Positions 23,876 through 35,567 of a DNA stretch of 64,000 bases are shown piece by piece. Every line of letters begins with the position of its first letter. Positions within the stretch are counted from its first letter, which is position 1. Below the pieces are notes generated by a model. It searched no databases and had not been told where the DNA came from. It saw only the letters and a program-made list of their open reading frames with translations. A program made the translations under genes and the position numbers. Source of the stretch: Cricetomys ansorgei (lineage: Eukaryota; Chordata; Mammalia; Rodentia; Nesomyidae); NCBI GenBank assembly GCA_026225945.1, contig JAMJFZ010002307.1, positions 4,742,501-4,806,500 on the forward strand. The letters are read 5' to 3'.

Positions 23876-23894
23876 TAAAGGTGCAGTAATTGGA

Positions 23895-24309
23895 TAATGA
23901 CATGGTAAGAAATGATGGTAGGAAATAGTAAAAGTCTTTGTTTTCCCTAATTAAAACACATGTTTCTATAAGAGTAGAAAACTTCGTATGTATAGTCAGA
24001 ACACTGTGACTGATACATAGTGGGGCGCGGAGCTGACACGTTCAGAGAGCATTCATTGGCAGTGTGTGGTATGATGGCAAGCACAGTGTGAAGCATGTGT
24101 TGTGCGCTGAAAACCAAGACTGCAGGGTAGCATCCTGCAGTGCTGGTGAGGGGGTGAGTTCTTCTAGCAACACCTCAGACCCATTACATGTTTGCTGTAG
24201 CACTGATTTTTTATTATTGTGCATTCAGAAACTTTTTTCCTGTTGTCACGTTTCATGACCTCCACATTGAGTGAGGAAACCCCACATGGGGTCACAAGCC
24301 ACAATTTAC
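23895..24309 (+). repeat. Unnamed dispersed repeat, copy 1 of 3
   Basis: Shares with 29560-29870 and 39150-39525 an ordered series of blocks: 'gtttctataagagtagaaaa', 'cttcgtatgtatagt', 'gctgaaaaccaagactgcag', 'ccattacatg', 'gtgcattcagaaactttttt' and 'tgacctccacatt'. Its end 'ccccacatggggtcacaagc' is hAT-like. I cannot name the family. Confidence 0.7.
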
Positions 24310-24960
24310 AAATCTGTCTTGAACTCTGTAGAATTTGTTCCCCCTCTTAAAAGTAAGTCTGACTGGGTGATTTTTCTCAGTAGCTCCAAGACTGCTCAGA
24401 GGTTTGATACTCTGTCCAAGGCCAAATGCAAACTCTTCCTTACGATCCAAGCGGCCTTTTAGCATATAGTCCCAGACTCCTTTTCAGACATGTTCACATT
24501 CTGTTCTGCATGTTTTTACCTTTCTACCTGGAATTCTCTTCAGCCAGCGAACCCCATCAGGGTGGACGTCACCCACCCTGAGCACAGGGGAAAGGAGATG
24601 CCTGCAGTGAGCAATGAGGACTTCACTGTGCTGAAATCTACCTGGGAATCAAGCAGAGATCCACCTGTCTCTCAGCTCTGGCTCTTCTTGTCATGGGACA
24701 TAGGGCTTCAATGTCCACTGCATAAAGAAGATATTTTGAAGGCGTGGTTGTGAGGTTGAGATGGTGGCGCCGTTCAGGTCCTCGGTACAGTGCTTACAGC
24801 ACAGTCGCCTTTCTGTAAAGTGGTTTGAGTGCCATCTGTTCTATAACATTTCTTCCCATTCAGTCAACTTCTCCTGACATCATAATTGACCGTCTCCTTC
24901 TAGTGCTCAGATTACGCTATGTATATCCTTCTGTAATTCTTCCTTTGTGACAGGGTGCTT
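24310..24960 (+). repeat. L2 LINE fossil (3' part)
   Basis: Diverged L2: 'gccaaatgcaaactcttcct', 'tttctacctggaattctctt', then at 24880-24950 'tctagtgctcagattacgct'. Partly interrupted. No open L2 reading frame remains. Confidence 0.5.
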
Positions 24961-25034
24961 TTTTTCCTTGATAAAATTGCAGTCAACCAAGCATTTGGCG
25001 CTGATATGTACTCACTTTTTCAAGACTCTTTCAC

Positions 25035-25178
25035 ATAGTCACATATTATTTCATTTAAGGCTAGCAAGCTCCACCAAGGAGGAGTGACTGTTACCCCTAG
25101 AAGAGTGATTAGGAAACTCAAGCCAAAGAGGCCAAGCAACTTGCCCAGTGTTACTCCGGAACCAGGATTTGAAAACAG
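25035..25178 (-). repeat. MIR SINE fossil
   Basis: Strong reverse MIR core: 'gattaggaaactcaagccaa', 'gaggccaagcaacttgccca' and 'ggaaccaggatttgaa'. Confidence 0.85.
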
Positions 25179-25244
25179 GAAACCTTCCTCAAAATACATC
25201 CCCCGTTCAGCACCATAGAGATCACTGGATCATGGGTTCCTTGA

Positions 25245-25325
25245 GCACAGAAATCTCCCTTTCTCTCTCTCCCTCTCTTGCTCATTCTCATTCTCTCACT
25301 CTCCCACGCTCTCTCACATCTCCAC
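25245..25325. repeat. CT-rich low-complexity tract
   Basis: Imperfect TCTC repeats with ca interruptions. Confidence 0.8.
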
Positions 25326-25483
25326 GCTTTAATACATGTAAACTTTCTGCAGACAAGGCGATTTTCTCCACAAGCCTCCCAAGATACTCCTAGAACTCAA
25401 GGTCTGAGCAGCTACTGAATCTCAAGACATACTGAAAGCCCCAGCACGGAAGTGGCCCATCTCCTTCCCATTTGGCCCTCTCT

Positions 25484-25555
25484 TGCAATCTGTGTACTCA
25501 ATGACCCTGGTCCAAGGGTGCAATCTGTGTATACTCAATGACCCTGGTCCAAGGG
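25484..25555. repeat. 35-37 bp tandem duplication
   Basis: Copies at 25484-25518 and 25519-25555 are identical apart from an extra TA dinucleotide in the second. Both read tgcaatctgtgta...ctggtccaaggg. The near-identity suggests a recent event. Confidence 0.95.
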
Positions 25556-25677
25556 AAACACAGGCACAGAGACCCTCATCCAGCAAATGTGGCCTAGCAT
25601 CCCTCCTGCTCTGCTGGGGAAACAGTAGAAAGGCACTTATGCAGACTGAGAAGTCACATCAAGAGGCAAAGACAACA

Positions 25678-25990
25678 CCCTGTGTGTGTGCCGGCCAGCC
25701 TTATATATGTGAAATGCCTCCTGTAGGATTTTTAACTCCAATTGACACACTTGTTCCAAAGAAAAATCTGTTTACTAGTAAAGAACTTGCCAAGTTTTTA
25801 GAAATTCTAGAGGAAGCACACATCACAGTTTATATTCAGAGGTGTAGGTATGAAGAAGTAACCCGTCTTTTGAATTCTTTAGTGGGGAACAGTATGCCTC
25901 AATCTAAGTTTTTGCAAACTAGCACCACTGTGCACTTTCACAGGAAGGTAGCCCAGATAGAAAAGCCCCAGACACACATCCCTCCATCCA
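25678..25990 (+). pseudogene. Possible exon or retrocopy fragment, product unknown
   Basis: Part of a 181-codon open frame (25483-26028). The first third is the tandem duplication and is unlikely to be coding. From about 25705 to 25940 the codons look like vertebrate coding sequence: mixed charged and hydrophobic residues, including KKNLFTSKELAKFLEILEEA and YEEVTRLLNSLVG, which would form helices. A plausible acceptor (ccggccag, ending about 25699) and donor (aag|gtagcc, about 25950) bracket it. I do not recognise the family. It could be an isolated exon, a fragment of a processed pseudogene, or chance. No start context or poly-A tail decides between these. Confidence 0.25.
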
Positions 25991-26029
25991 GCTCAGCTAT
26001 CTGTCCACTGCCCCTGCAAAGCATATAAA

Positions 26030-26844
26030 AATGAAATTGCTCAGGATTGCCCTGTACAGTTTAAATCATTCTGAACCTGTGTGTTTTGGATAAAACGTGT
26101 ATCTGTTATTAGCATCGCTCAGGAAACGTCTAACTCAAGACACAACGGCTTCATACCACCCACACTCTGCCTGGGTCTGAGGTCATATCAGCAGCATGTA
26201 CATGTGCAGAGCATTTTATGAACTATATGATGTGGGCAGGTCATTAATAAATACTGAAAAAGCAAAAGAGGCCCATAATTAGCTCCTAAGGTAACTTTGA
26301 ATGTCACATTTTCACCTCGGACGCAACACCATTAAACCAAATGACTGCCATGTGCTCACTAATGCAGCCTGAGCGGTGTCTCACTGTAGTTAAACCTTGG
26401 CAAATGGAGAGACACTCAAACAGCAGTATGTTGTGATTCATGGAACCAAAGGGCAGAGACGAATCAATAGAGATAGTTAGTTATTGCATTAAAAAATGAT
26501 AATGAACAACTTCAACAATATCACCAAGGTTACCTTGAGAAGAGCCAAGAGAGGTTCAAAACCATCACTGAAAACAGGATCAATGGGTCGGGCTTGAGTT
26601 GAAAGCTCATTAATTTTTTTTTTTAGCAGATTTGGGAAAAACTAAAATAAAGCAGATAGGTAATCACTGGGAGAAAATTATTTCTCAAGGTATGACATAA
26701 GGGTCTGGTCTTGTGATAATACAAGCAAATGAAAATGTGACTGCTCCACTACAGACAAGCTAAGTAGGGCTCAATTCAGCTCGTATAAGGGTAAATACTG
26801 GGGAGAACAGAACCCAGGGTATTATAGTTGGAATCCAAGTGCTA
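26030..26844. other. Unassigned stretch
   Basis: No gene or named repeat seen. It includes a T-run at about 26613-26624. Confidence 0.35.
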
Positions 26845-27185
26845 CTGTTGGAGTGTAAAATGCCTTCTGTAGTCTCGTGTATTTGAATACTTGTTTTCTA
26901 GCTGACAGCCCTGTTTTGACAGGCTTGTATGATGTGGAGCTTTGCTGGAGGAAGTGCGTCACAGGGGGTGGGCCTTAATGGTTTATAAATCCACCCTGCT
27001 TCCTGTCCACTCTTCTGCTTCCTGTTTTGTGATGTCAGAAAATGAGGGATCCCAGGGCATCTACCATGGAGCCACCTACCAGCATGTCTCCTCCACTACG
27101 ATTGACTGTGTCCCTTCAAACCATGAGTCAAGTAAACCCTGCCTCCCTTAGGTTGCTTTTCTTGACATCTGGTCAGAGTCAATCA
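26845..27185 (+). mobile_element. MaLR LTR (ORR1/MT-like)
   Basis: 'gctttgctggaggaagtgcg', 'cacagggggtgggccttaat', 'caagtaaaccctgcctccct' and 'aggttgcttttcttgacatc' follow the order of rodent ORR1/MT LTRs (R-U5 end). The TA microsatellite follows directly. Confidence 0.75.

Positions 27186-27186
<1 letters not shown>

Positions 27187-27239
<53 letters not shown>
27187..27239. repeat. (TA)n(TG)n microsatellite
   Basis: Pure TA run to 27230, then four TG units. Confidence 0.97.
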
Positions 27240-29034
27240 TTTTTAAATCTTGAAAGAATGTGTTAGTCCAACGACACAGGAATAAAGACCTAAGTTAGCC
27301 TCGCTCTTTTCATATTTTAGCTGTGCTTGATAGCTTATCTTTGAACAAACCTAATCCCTAGAGAAGGTTGTCATGTTCATTTGAACCCTCCAGTGGCTCT
27401 TTGAATAATATATTGGCATAAAGAATGTGCATTATCAATAATCAACCTTGTTGTTCATTCAGACACATTGTGTTGATGTAGCCATAAAATGCTGCTCTAT
27501 ACAAGAGGGAATATCCTTCATATATTTTCAATGATAAAAGTCTAGAACCATGCAGCTGGATGATGCTTTTAAGCTTACTTCATCCAGTCATTTTTTTTAT
27601 AATATTCTTTCCTCAACATATTAACGAAGTGGAAGAGCAGTTAGTTAACTAGCTTTTTGTATTGACTGTTTCACGTACTTTTAAAATATTATTTCGACAT
27701 CGGCAAATTTTGTACAATGCCAAACAACATCTAAGGAGTCACATTTTATAAATGCCATGAATCTAGATGATCATTCGAGCAATGACAACAGCCAAAGTTA
27801 CAGCTCATGTATGACCAGGCTTCTCATCACCATCCCAGAACCAGGGTGGATAGACTTCGCTTTGTGTCCCTACATCAACAGAGACACTTTCTGAATTATT
27901 GTCTTCAGTGCAACCCAATTGAGAAGGGAAGTCCTTTCATTAGAGTTTTATAGAAGAAATGAGAATTTGTTACAGCACAGAAAACTAAAGGTGTGTTCAT
28001 GCTGACCTAATCAGAGCAACCAGGTGAATACTGTTAGAAAATGGGCTCCTCAGTTACTTGACAGAAGTGGTTCTCAATAACTGAGAATGTCACAGACTCC
28101 TTTATTCAATCTAAGCTGTACTCATTCGCCTGAGCAAGTGCGAGGATACAAGGGTCTGAATGCTGTTTCCAGGGCTGAGGACAACTCCAGGGCAGCCATG
28201 ATGCACTCCTCCCTAGGAGGAGTCGGTATAATTTGAAAACTTTCTTTTCAATGTCAAAGCATTAGAATTCAATATGTGTGCTTCTTTTTTCCAGTTTCCT
28301 TCATTTGACTTCATTTGCTAAAGTACAAATGAAGACAGTTTTCATCATTAAAACACGGTAAAGTGGAATATATCTGAAGATACACTGTTATGTCTGTTAT
28401 GTTATACACTGTTATGTCAGTGTATGAAAGCTAGCTGTGACCTAGAAGGGTGACCTTTCCCTGGATGCATTCTCTTGCGCTGTGAAACCACAGCCTTGCT
28501 GAGATTTGGAAAAATAAGAGCAGGAGAAATGTTTAAGTTAGCAGAATCTGCTTCACACAAGGTCTTATCAGTTTTAGATTATGAGTAGGCTACTTAGATA
28601 CGTTAGCAATGAGGTGGGACGTAGTTTCAATAATTTTGCCAAACTCTTGTACTGGCCTGGATGTCACTGCAAATAAGCACATGCTCCCCGAGTTTCTGAC
28701 TTTTTCCGAGAAAATTTTGCATATTTCTAAGTTTACATCTACATCCAGTAAGATTGAGTATACCTTACTGTAAGATAGACACAGAGCATCCCACACCCAC
28801 TTCCACCTGTGAGCATATATGATGAGCAGAAGCGAATCTACTCAATCTCTGAACTCCTTGGCCCATATTCTAACAGTAAATTAACTCCTTCATGGAGGCA
28901 TTTATTATAACAACCAGCCAACAGCTTTCCATTGAGGGCACCTCAGCCAAATGTTATGCTTAAAAATACATCCAAGCTAAATGGTTTCTGGTAATAAAAT
29001 ATTAATAAAATTATTTTGAAGCAATTCTTTATGG
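27240..29034. other. Unassigned stretch, no gene seen
   Basis: About 1.8 kb. 28060-28100 has a hAT-like 'gtggttctcaataactgaga' but no matching second end. Includes a short direct repeat 'acactgttatgtc' near 28383-28418. Confidence 0.35.
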
Positions 29035-29190
29035 GCTAGTGAGAGAGCTCAGTAGTTAAAAGCATGCACTGCTTTTACAGAGTCTGAATGGAGTTCTCAA
29101 CAACCACGTCAGGCACCCTCTTCTGGCCTCCCTGAGCACTGCACTCATGTGCACATACCCATATACAAATTAAAAATAAAAGTAAACATA
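29035..29190 (+). mobile_element. B2/B3-type SINE (older copy)
   Basis: 'tagtgagagagctcagtagt', 'gcaccctcttctggcctccc' and an A-rich tail ending at a second SINE. Confidence 0.8.
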
Positions 29191-29405
29191 AATCTTGGCT
29201 CAGTGGTTAAAAGAACAGGTGTTCTTCTAGAGGACTCAGATCCAATTCTCAGCACCCACATGACAACTCAAAATTATAATTCCAGTTGCAGGAGCTCCAA
29301 TGCCTTCTTTGGTCCTCTGTGGGTACCAGCCACACACATGGTACATAGACATGCATGCCGGCAAGACACCCATATACATAAAAACAAATTGTAAATAAAT
29401 CTTTC
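29191..29405 (+). mobile_element. B2/B3-type SINE, tandem to the previous
   Basis: 'cttggctcagtggttaaaag', 'ccaattctcagcacccacat' and 'tccaatgccttctttggtcc', tail 'gtaaataaatc'. It lies head-to-tail with the SINE on its left. Confidence 0.88.
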
Positions 29406-29559
29406 AAAATATCTTTGTATATATTTCACTGTACCATGTTTTAATGATGAAAAACTTTGCATGCTAGTGAGACAAATGTCCTTCTGTAACATGAGTCTTT
29501 TAAAGATAAACTAATTTGGCAATTACACACCAAGAAATGAGAATCAGAAAATATTAAGT

Positions 29560-29872
29560 ATTCTGTAATCAAAGCACTGTTTCTATAAGCTCAGAAAACT
29601 TTGCATGTACAGTGACATCGCTGAGACCAGTTGTTTCAGACAGCATCGACCGGCATTGCAGGGGGTGGCAGGATGCACCATAGAGAATGTACAAGAGGGC
29701 TGTGTGCAGAACCAAGGCTGCGGGGAAGCTGTGCAACGCTCCACAGGTAAGCCCACCGGAGAGACCTGAGAGTCATTACAGGTTTTCAATTAATTTTCAA
29801 TCACTGTGCATCCTGAAAACTTTTCACTGCTGTTCTCAGTACTTTCTATTTCTTATTTTATTGTGCTGAGCA
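29560..29872 (+). repeat. Unnamed dispersed repeat, copy 2 of 3
   Basis: Block order as in the other copies: 'gtttctataagctcagaaaa', 'ctttgcatgtacagtgacat', 'gtgcagaaccaaggctgcgg', 'gttttcaattaattttcaat', 'cactgtgcatcctgaaaact' and 'ctgctgttctcag'. Confidence 0.7.
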
Positions 29873-29899
29873 ACACAGGACCATCTCTGTAAGTGTATA

Positions 29900-30565
29900 A
29901 AGTACGTTGAGCATATGCATACCCCATACCTCACTCCCCTCCTGCCCCACACATCCCCTCACTTCCCCTCACACTCTGCCTCCATTCCCTATCTCAGATG
30001 CCTCCCCTCCTCTCCCCCTCCATCCCCTTCTCATCCGTGCCCTTTGTCTTACTGGGTGGTCTCACACTTTCATGTCATCTCTGCATAGAGGATTTTAGAT
30101 GTTTACATAAAATCTAGGACCTGTAAAGAAGAGAAAGCATGGTGGTTGAAACTTAATTTGCTTAATACTTTTGCTCTGGATAGATCCATTTTCCTGCAAC
30201 TAACTTAATTTTTCTTTATGACTAAAAAAAAAAAAAAAAAAAATCCCACTGCGTTTTCTTTATCCATTCCTCTGTTGATGGACACCTAGGCTAGTTCCAT
30301 AGCCCAGACATTGTGACCAGTGCTATAGTAAACACTGATGTACAAGCATCTCTGGGATGTGCTCACATGGAGGCATCTGGGTAAATGGCCAGGTGTGATA
30401 CAGCCAGTCACATGGTCGATCTAGTTTAAGGCTTCTAATGAGCTTCTATTCTGAGTCCCTTCGTGATTGGACTGCTTCACACACATCCCCACCCACAGGG
30501 CTCCCTTTGTCTACGTCTTCACCAGCACATGTTGTTATCTGTTTCCAAAATGTTTACAGACTCCA
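29900..30565 (-). mobile_element. L1 fragment, antisense (ORF2 end and 3' UTR)
   Basis: 'gatccattttcctgcaacta', 'tttctttatccattcctctg', 'gttgatggacacctaggcta' and 'cttcaccagcacatgttgtt' are antisense L1 ORF2 end. The C/T-rich part at 29925-30040 belongs to the UTR. An A-run of about 20 at 30223-30243 interrupts it. Confidence 0.8.
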
Positions 30566-31149
30566 CCTGGAGTTATAAGGTCGTGGTCCACAGTTTAAAG
30601 AGCAATGGAGCAGTAAAGCGTTAAAATAGAATGTGAGAGGAGACTGTGAAGGGGCAGGGGCTGCCACAGGAGTCCAGGAGGGCCTGTGTGTACGGAGTCC
30701 TGCTGAGCTTGGCCTGGTTTTCAGAGGAAGGGAAGAGCAATGCTTTGCTAAGTAAATCAGGGGAGAGGTGTGGCCTCCCCATGCACGCAAAGCACAGTAT
30801 CTCAATATTTCAAAACCCGAATGAATCACTATGGTCGGAGGGAACATGGCATGTGCGTGTTTCAGACGGAGCAGGCCCCCCAAAAATGAACAGGCAGATC
30901 ATGCTGGCCTACTAGGTGCTTGGCTAAGCAGCTTGAGAGTGTGAATGGCAGAGCCATTTAAGGACTTCACACAGCAGAACCTGCCATTGTTAGCAGTGTG
31001 CCTTTGATTCACTCACTCCGACCCTTGGGAGTTTGGTTTTTCTCACCAGGAAAAAAAAAAAAGTTGAATCCAGCCTCATCTCGTTTCTTTGTTTGTTTTC
31101 AAATAATCCCATTGTTTTTACATCAAGAGTGACCAAAACGATCAGAAAG
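30566..31149. other. Unassigned stretch
   Basis: No named repeat. An open frame of 109 codons on the minus strand (30554-30883) and 89 on the plus strand overlap each other and have no recognisable features. Confidence 0.35.
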
Positions 31150-31840
31150 TGAAAATGTTTTAACTTTGCAGTAGCCAAATGTCAGTGCAGGGAGACATCT
31201 GTGTGGCTTCTGAACGACATATTTAGCTTATCTCGAGGTAAAGTAAAGCGTCACTTTGTGGTTTGGACTTGAGCCCTTTGTCTCACAGGCACGCAAGAAA
31301 TAGCCTGGGCTTCCAAAAATCCCACCTAGAGCCTTCCAAGTCATGATCAGATTGTGTTTGCAGGCCCATTTATAATTTGCATAGGATATTTTTCTGTTGT
31401 GACTTGGAAAAGCGAGAAAAAAAACTTCACAAATTATTGCTCACTCATTAACACAGCCAGGTACCACTTCAGCAGTTATAGTCAATCAGCCGATTCAAAT
31501 CATCTAGTCAGTTACCATGTGATTTTCCAATTCTGCAGTCATATCAGTTGGAGATGTAAGCAATTAATACATCTAAATTATCAGCAGTTGCAGAGTTGTA
31601 GTAAGTCGCACGGAAGTTCTAATTCTGATTGACACTCATAAAATTTAATGTTTCTTTCTGAGACTTGATATTTCCATTATCTTATTGAAATTAAGAAGGC
31701 TGCCTATCAATTGCATTCGAGCCTTAAGCAAGTACCTGAAACCTGATGAAATGGTTATAAAATGTCTCAGTCTTCCCTCCTTTATGGTCTTCCCTGGACT
31801 GAAAAACAGAGCCAGACAACGCATGCCAGAAAAACTGCTA
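31150..31840. promoter_or_regulatory. Repeat-poor stretch, candidate conserved non-coding DNA
   Basis: About 700 bases without a SINE, LINE, LTR or microsatellite in a repeat-dense window. It holds several short homeodomain- or POU-like AT motifs ('cccatttataatttgcatag', 'caattaatacatctaaatta'). Regulatory function is inference only. Confidence 0.25.
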
Positions 31841-32959
31841 CGATTTGCAGCACAGGAGGTTAGGGAAAGATATGAAGGAAAGCAGCGTAAGAAAGACAGG
31901 AGGGGGTGGAGGGAGGGGGACGGAGAGAAACAGAACAAATAAGAATGTTAAGAGCAAATTAACAGGATGCAAGTGGCAGTTGCCTTCTTTTTGCCCAGCA
32001 GCTATAAGTAAAACCCCATGCTCTCTGCCTGCTCTCATTCAGCTCCCACCGCAAGGTCTCCCTCTAATCTCCCACTGGCTTCACTGGGAGGACCCAATTC
32101 AAAAGTCAAAGGTGAGTGGATTTTACACTACCTTGCAACCGTCTTCTTCCCTTCCCCATCTTTTGATTACAGTTTCAAAAACCTTGAGGCCCAAACTAGT
32201 ATATTCAGGTCTTTCACTTCAGCTTTCCCCCATTGTCTCTGTATTCTAGAACATTCTTCCATGACATCTTTTCTGCCACACACGCTTTGTTTTCTTCACT
32301 TGGCTTGCTGCCAACCTTTCCAACTAGGACTTGTTTAAAATCCCTGTCTTTCTAAAGACTGTCATCACAACTCTAATCTAAATATAAATGCTATACCATA
32401 AGTCTTTTATCTCAGAAATGTCACCAATCCTCTGTTTTATTTAATTCCACTGTATTCTGCCTTGATTTATATTATGTTACCAGTAGATTAAATCCAAGCC
32501 CGGCTTGGCCTATTTCAAACAGCTGAGTGTCTGTGCTCACATGACTTCTACAGTGCCGGGCTGGATTCTAATCCCCCCAGGCTTGTATGTCAGAGTCATC
32601 CTGTGCTTTTTGTGCAAAAGTTACAGCTCATGTCCAGGCCTGCATGGAGCATGCTTCTGGAATCTGCTCTCTCCACATTTCACAGTGTGAAAATGAAGGC
32701 TTCCATCCTAGCCGGCTCTCTAGCTTAGCCTGGGTTGTTGTTTAAGTAAGTTTCTCTCCTCTATGTGACTGGCTGTCAAGCAAATCATTTTGCAAGAGAA
32801 GCAGTCCCATGATCCTGCTGGCCTGTGTTGGCTACTTCTGATGTTCCTAAAAAACACTCCCAGCCACTCACCCATAAGCCAAGGACAGAAAACTTACCCT
32901 TTAGTAATCTGTGAACCTACTAGTCTAGAAACTTAAGATGTGTCCATAGATCACTTGCT
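31841..32959. other. Unassigned stretch
   Basis: A purine-rich patch at 31858-31935, otherwise nothing recognised. Overlapping open frames of 134 and 106 codons (31845-32338) have no domains I know. Confidence 0.35.
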
Positions 32960-33125
32960 GACCTTGAATTCCCTGTTCCCTACCCATACCTGCCCTGTAA
33001 AAACTTGCCTGCCTGATCAAAGATTGCATGTTTTGTCTCCCCTTAAGGGCAAGGACTTTGTCTTGGGCCATTTTACATTCTCCAAAGTCTCTTCCAACAG
33101 AACAATAATTAAATGAGTATGAAAT
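32960..33125 (+). repeat. L2 fossil
   Basis: 'ttgtctccccttaagggcaa' and 'ggactttgtcttgggccatt' match the L2 3' end in sense orientation. Confidence 0.65.
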
Positions 33126-33714
33126 GAAAACAGAAAACCGAGACCTTTCCATGTTTGAAATATGGGTCATCTATAGAAATACAAATTTAAACAAGAGACA
33201 TTCATTGTACTGGAGTATACTTCACAGGCGAGCAAGGGAGCCAACATCTGAAACTAATGGTCAGGAAGTGGCATGGTATTGTTGGGCTAAGACCTCAGGG
33301 AAGCATCAGAGGGAATCTGAAGGATACAGGATTTCTAGGACTCCACCCAGACCTAAAGTATTACAATATTTCCTCTCGTGGTGTGTTCCCCATCTTGGAG
33401 TCCTTCATTCTGACCAGGTGCCAAAATACCTAGAGAGAAGCAGGATCTGCAAATCGATGCATTTGATAGCCTCGGGATGTGTGCAGGCCAAAAGTCTCTC
33501 TCTCTCTCTTCTCACATCCACTGCTCAAAGGAATGAATGAAAATGGCAGTCTTGTGTCAAAACGGTGAGACCATAATATGCCAGAGAATGAGCCTTTGTA
33601 TTAGCAAATGCATCAAGGGCCACATGCATGAAACCCAAATAAGGACCACGCCCATGGATAACAAAATGGAGCATGACACAACTAGTGCAAAGTAAAACTT
33701 GGAATGAAAAAAAG
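33126..33714. other. Unassigned stretch
   Basis: A 138-codon open frame (33124-33540) begins here but shows no recognisable motif. No named repeat. Confidence 0.35.
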
Positions 33715-34666
33715 GAACTCGTTTTTGGAAAATATCTTACTAGCTATTCATGCATGCGCTCAATGTGTTTTAATCAAACCCATCCCCGCTCCCTCCGCTC
33801 GGATTCCTCTTCCATCCTCCCTACCGCTTTCCCACCCAACTTTTGAAAACCCACTACTGACTCCACTTAATGATGCCTGTGTGAGCATGAGTGTTAGGAC
33901 CAGGGGCAGCCTCGCAGGGGCCATATCCCTAAAGAAAAATGACCCTCATCATTCGTGCTGCAATGTTAACTGGTCTGATATAGTGCAGGTCCTGTGCATG
34001 CAGTCACAGCTCCTATGAACTCACATGTGCTATGGCCCTGTCATGTCCAGCAAAGGTTGTTCCACTGCAGACATTCACTACCTCCGGCCTTTACAGTCTC
34101 TCTGCCCCCTCTTCTACAATGGTCCCTGAGCCTTGGATGGAGAGGATATGACATAGACATCCTATTTAGAGCTGAGCACGCCGCAGTCTCTTTTTCTTTA
34201 CACACTGCCCAGCTGTGGATCTCTGTATTAGTTGCCATCTACTGCAAATAATTTATCTGACGAGGGTTGTTTGATGCACAAATATATATATTGTGTATAT
34301 ATGAGCATAAAACTTAGGAGGCAATATAATACCATGTAAATTTAGGAGAAAGGTCATTATGTTCACACACAGGGCCAGCCATGAGATTTTGACTTCCATC
34401 TTGTGAATCAGGTCAAGCAGAAAGCATTTGGTTACTACCATAACAGTTGTGCCCACTAGTGCACCAGTGGGCACATCTTGGAAGGCTAGTTGCTGTTATA
34501 ACTCACAGAGTTTCTGCTGGGTAAGACTTTAGTTACTTTTCTATCCTGACAGCGTGCATAGAAGCTTCCAGCATTATGAAAAATGACTACAGGGATTAAA
34601 CTTTTAAGACAGCACTAGCTTAATTTGTCCATGTCCTATGACTCAAGTATGTCTTCAGCAACATCA

Positions 34667-34672
34667 TTTTTT

Positions 34673-34715
<43 letters not shown>

Positions 34716-34717
34716 TT
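34667..34717. repeat. (TTTA)n microsatellite
   Basis: Tetranucleotide run grown from the reversed poly-A tail of the nested L1. Confidence 0.95.
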
Positions 34718-35100
34718 CTTCTCTCATATAATACAAGCCCAATCCCCATCCTCTCCTCCCTCCATTCCTCCTAGATCTCCCTTCTCCCCTCTCCCCCAGA
34801 TCTACCACCCATCCCACTCACCCCTGCTTTCTCTCAGAAAAGAGAGAAGTCTCAGTCTACTTGAACAGGGCATAACAAGATGGACCAAGGCCAGGCATGG
34901 ACCCCTAAATCAAGGCTGGGTGAGGCAACCGAGCAGGAGGAAAAGGGTCCCAGGAGCAGGGTGAGTAAAAGGTTCAGAGACACACTCCACACTCCAACTT
35001 GTAGGAGTTCTACAAGAACACCAAGCCAGGCAACCATAAGATATACTTAGGGGACTGTAAGGGCTCTGTGTCTGCCATGTCCGTCTCTGTGAGTTGTAGG
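34667..35100 (-). mobile_element. Second L1 3' end, antisense, nested
   Basis: Starts with a (TTTA)n run (34667-34717, reversed poly-A tail) and continues as antisense L1 3' UTR: 'caaggctgggtgaggcaacc', 'gaaaagggtcccaggagcag' and 'ctacaagaacaccaagccag'. Inserted in the L1 3' UTR of the larger element. Confidence 0.82.
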
Positions 35101-35567
35101 GCTTCCAGGCTAAAGAGTGAAGTTGTAGCACAAATGGTCCTCGCCCCCAGGGGCTGGTAGGACACTCCGGAGTCTCCTTTACTCTTAAAGCCCTGGAAGC
35201 TGCTAACTCAGTAAACAGATTGGTAAAATGTCTGCCTGCCTCTTGGTGAATCATACACCTTTGTCTCTGCAAAGGCCATGGATATTGTGGGGGTTGGCCA
35301 GGTACGCCCCTCCCCCTGCCATGCTAATTAAGGCTTCCCCGCTCGAGGGGAGAAGCCACGCCCTTATGGGAAGAGGTTATTTATCGGGGTGATCGCTTGG
35401 AATAAAGGAGTTCAGGTTCGAGTTCGGGTCTACCAGATGCTGACTCCGTCTCGTGTTCGTTCTCAGCAAGCGGGATCAGGCAGCGCCACACGGTCCTAGG
35501 AACCCACGTCAGAAACGTCCCCAGGGCTTCCCCACGGCTCTTGGCTTGCCTTTTCTCGCCTCTGGCG
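35100..35567 (+). mobile_element. CpG-rich LTR-like block
   Basis: Unlike the rest of the window it is CpG-rich, especially 35320-35567. In order it shows a TATA-like 'gttatttatcggggtgat' near 35377, a poly(A) signal 'ggaataaaggagttc' near 35399, and CpG-dense U5-like sequence. This is the layout of an endogenous-retrovirus LTR. I cannot fix both ends or name the family, and there is no internal coding region. Non-functional fragment or solo LTR. Confidence 0.5.
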
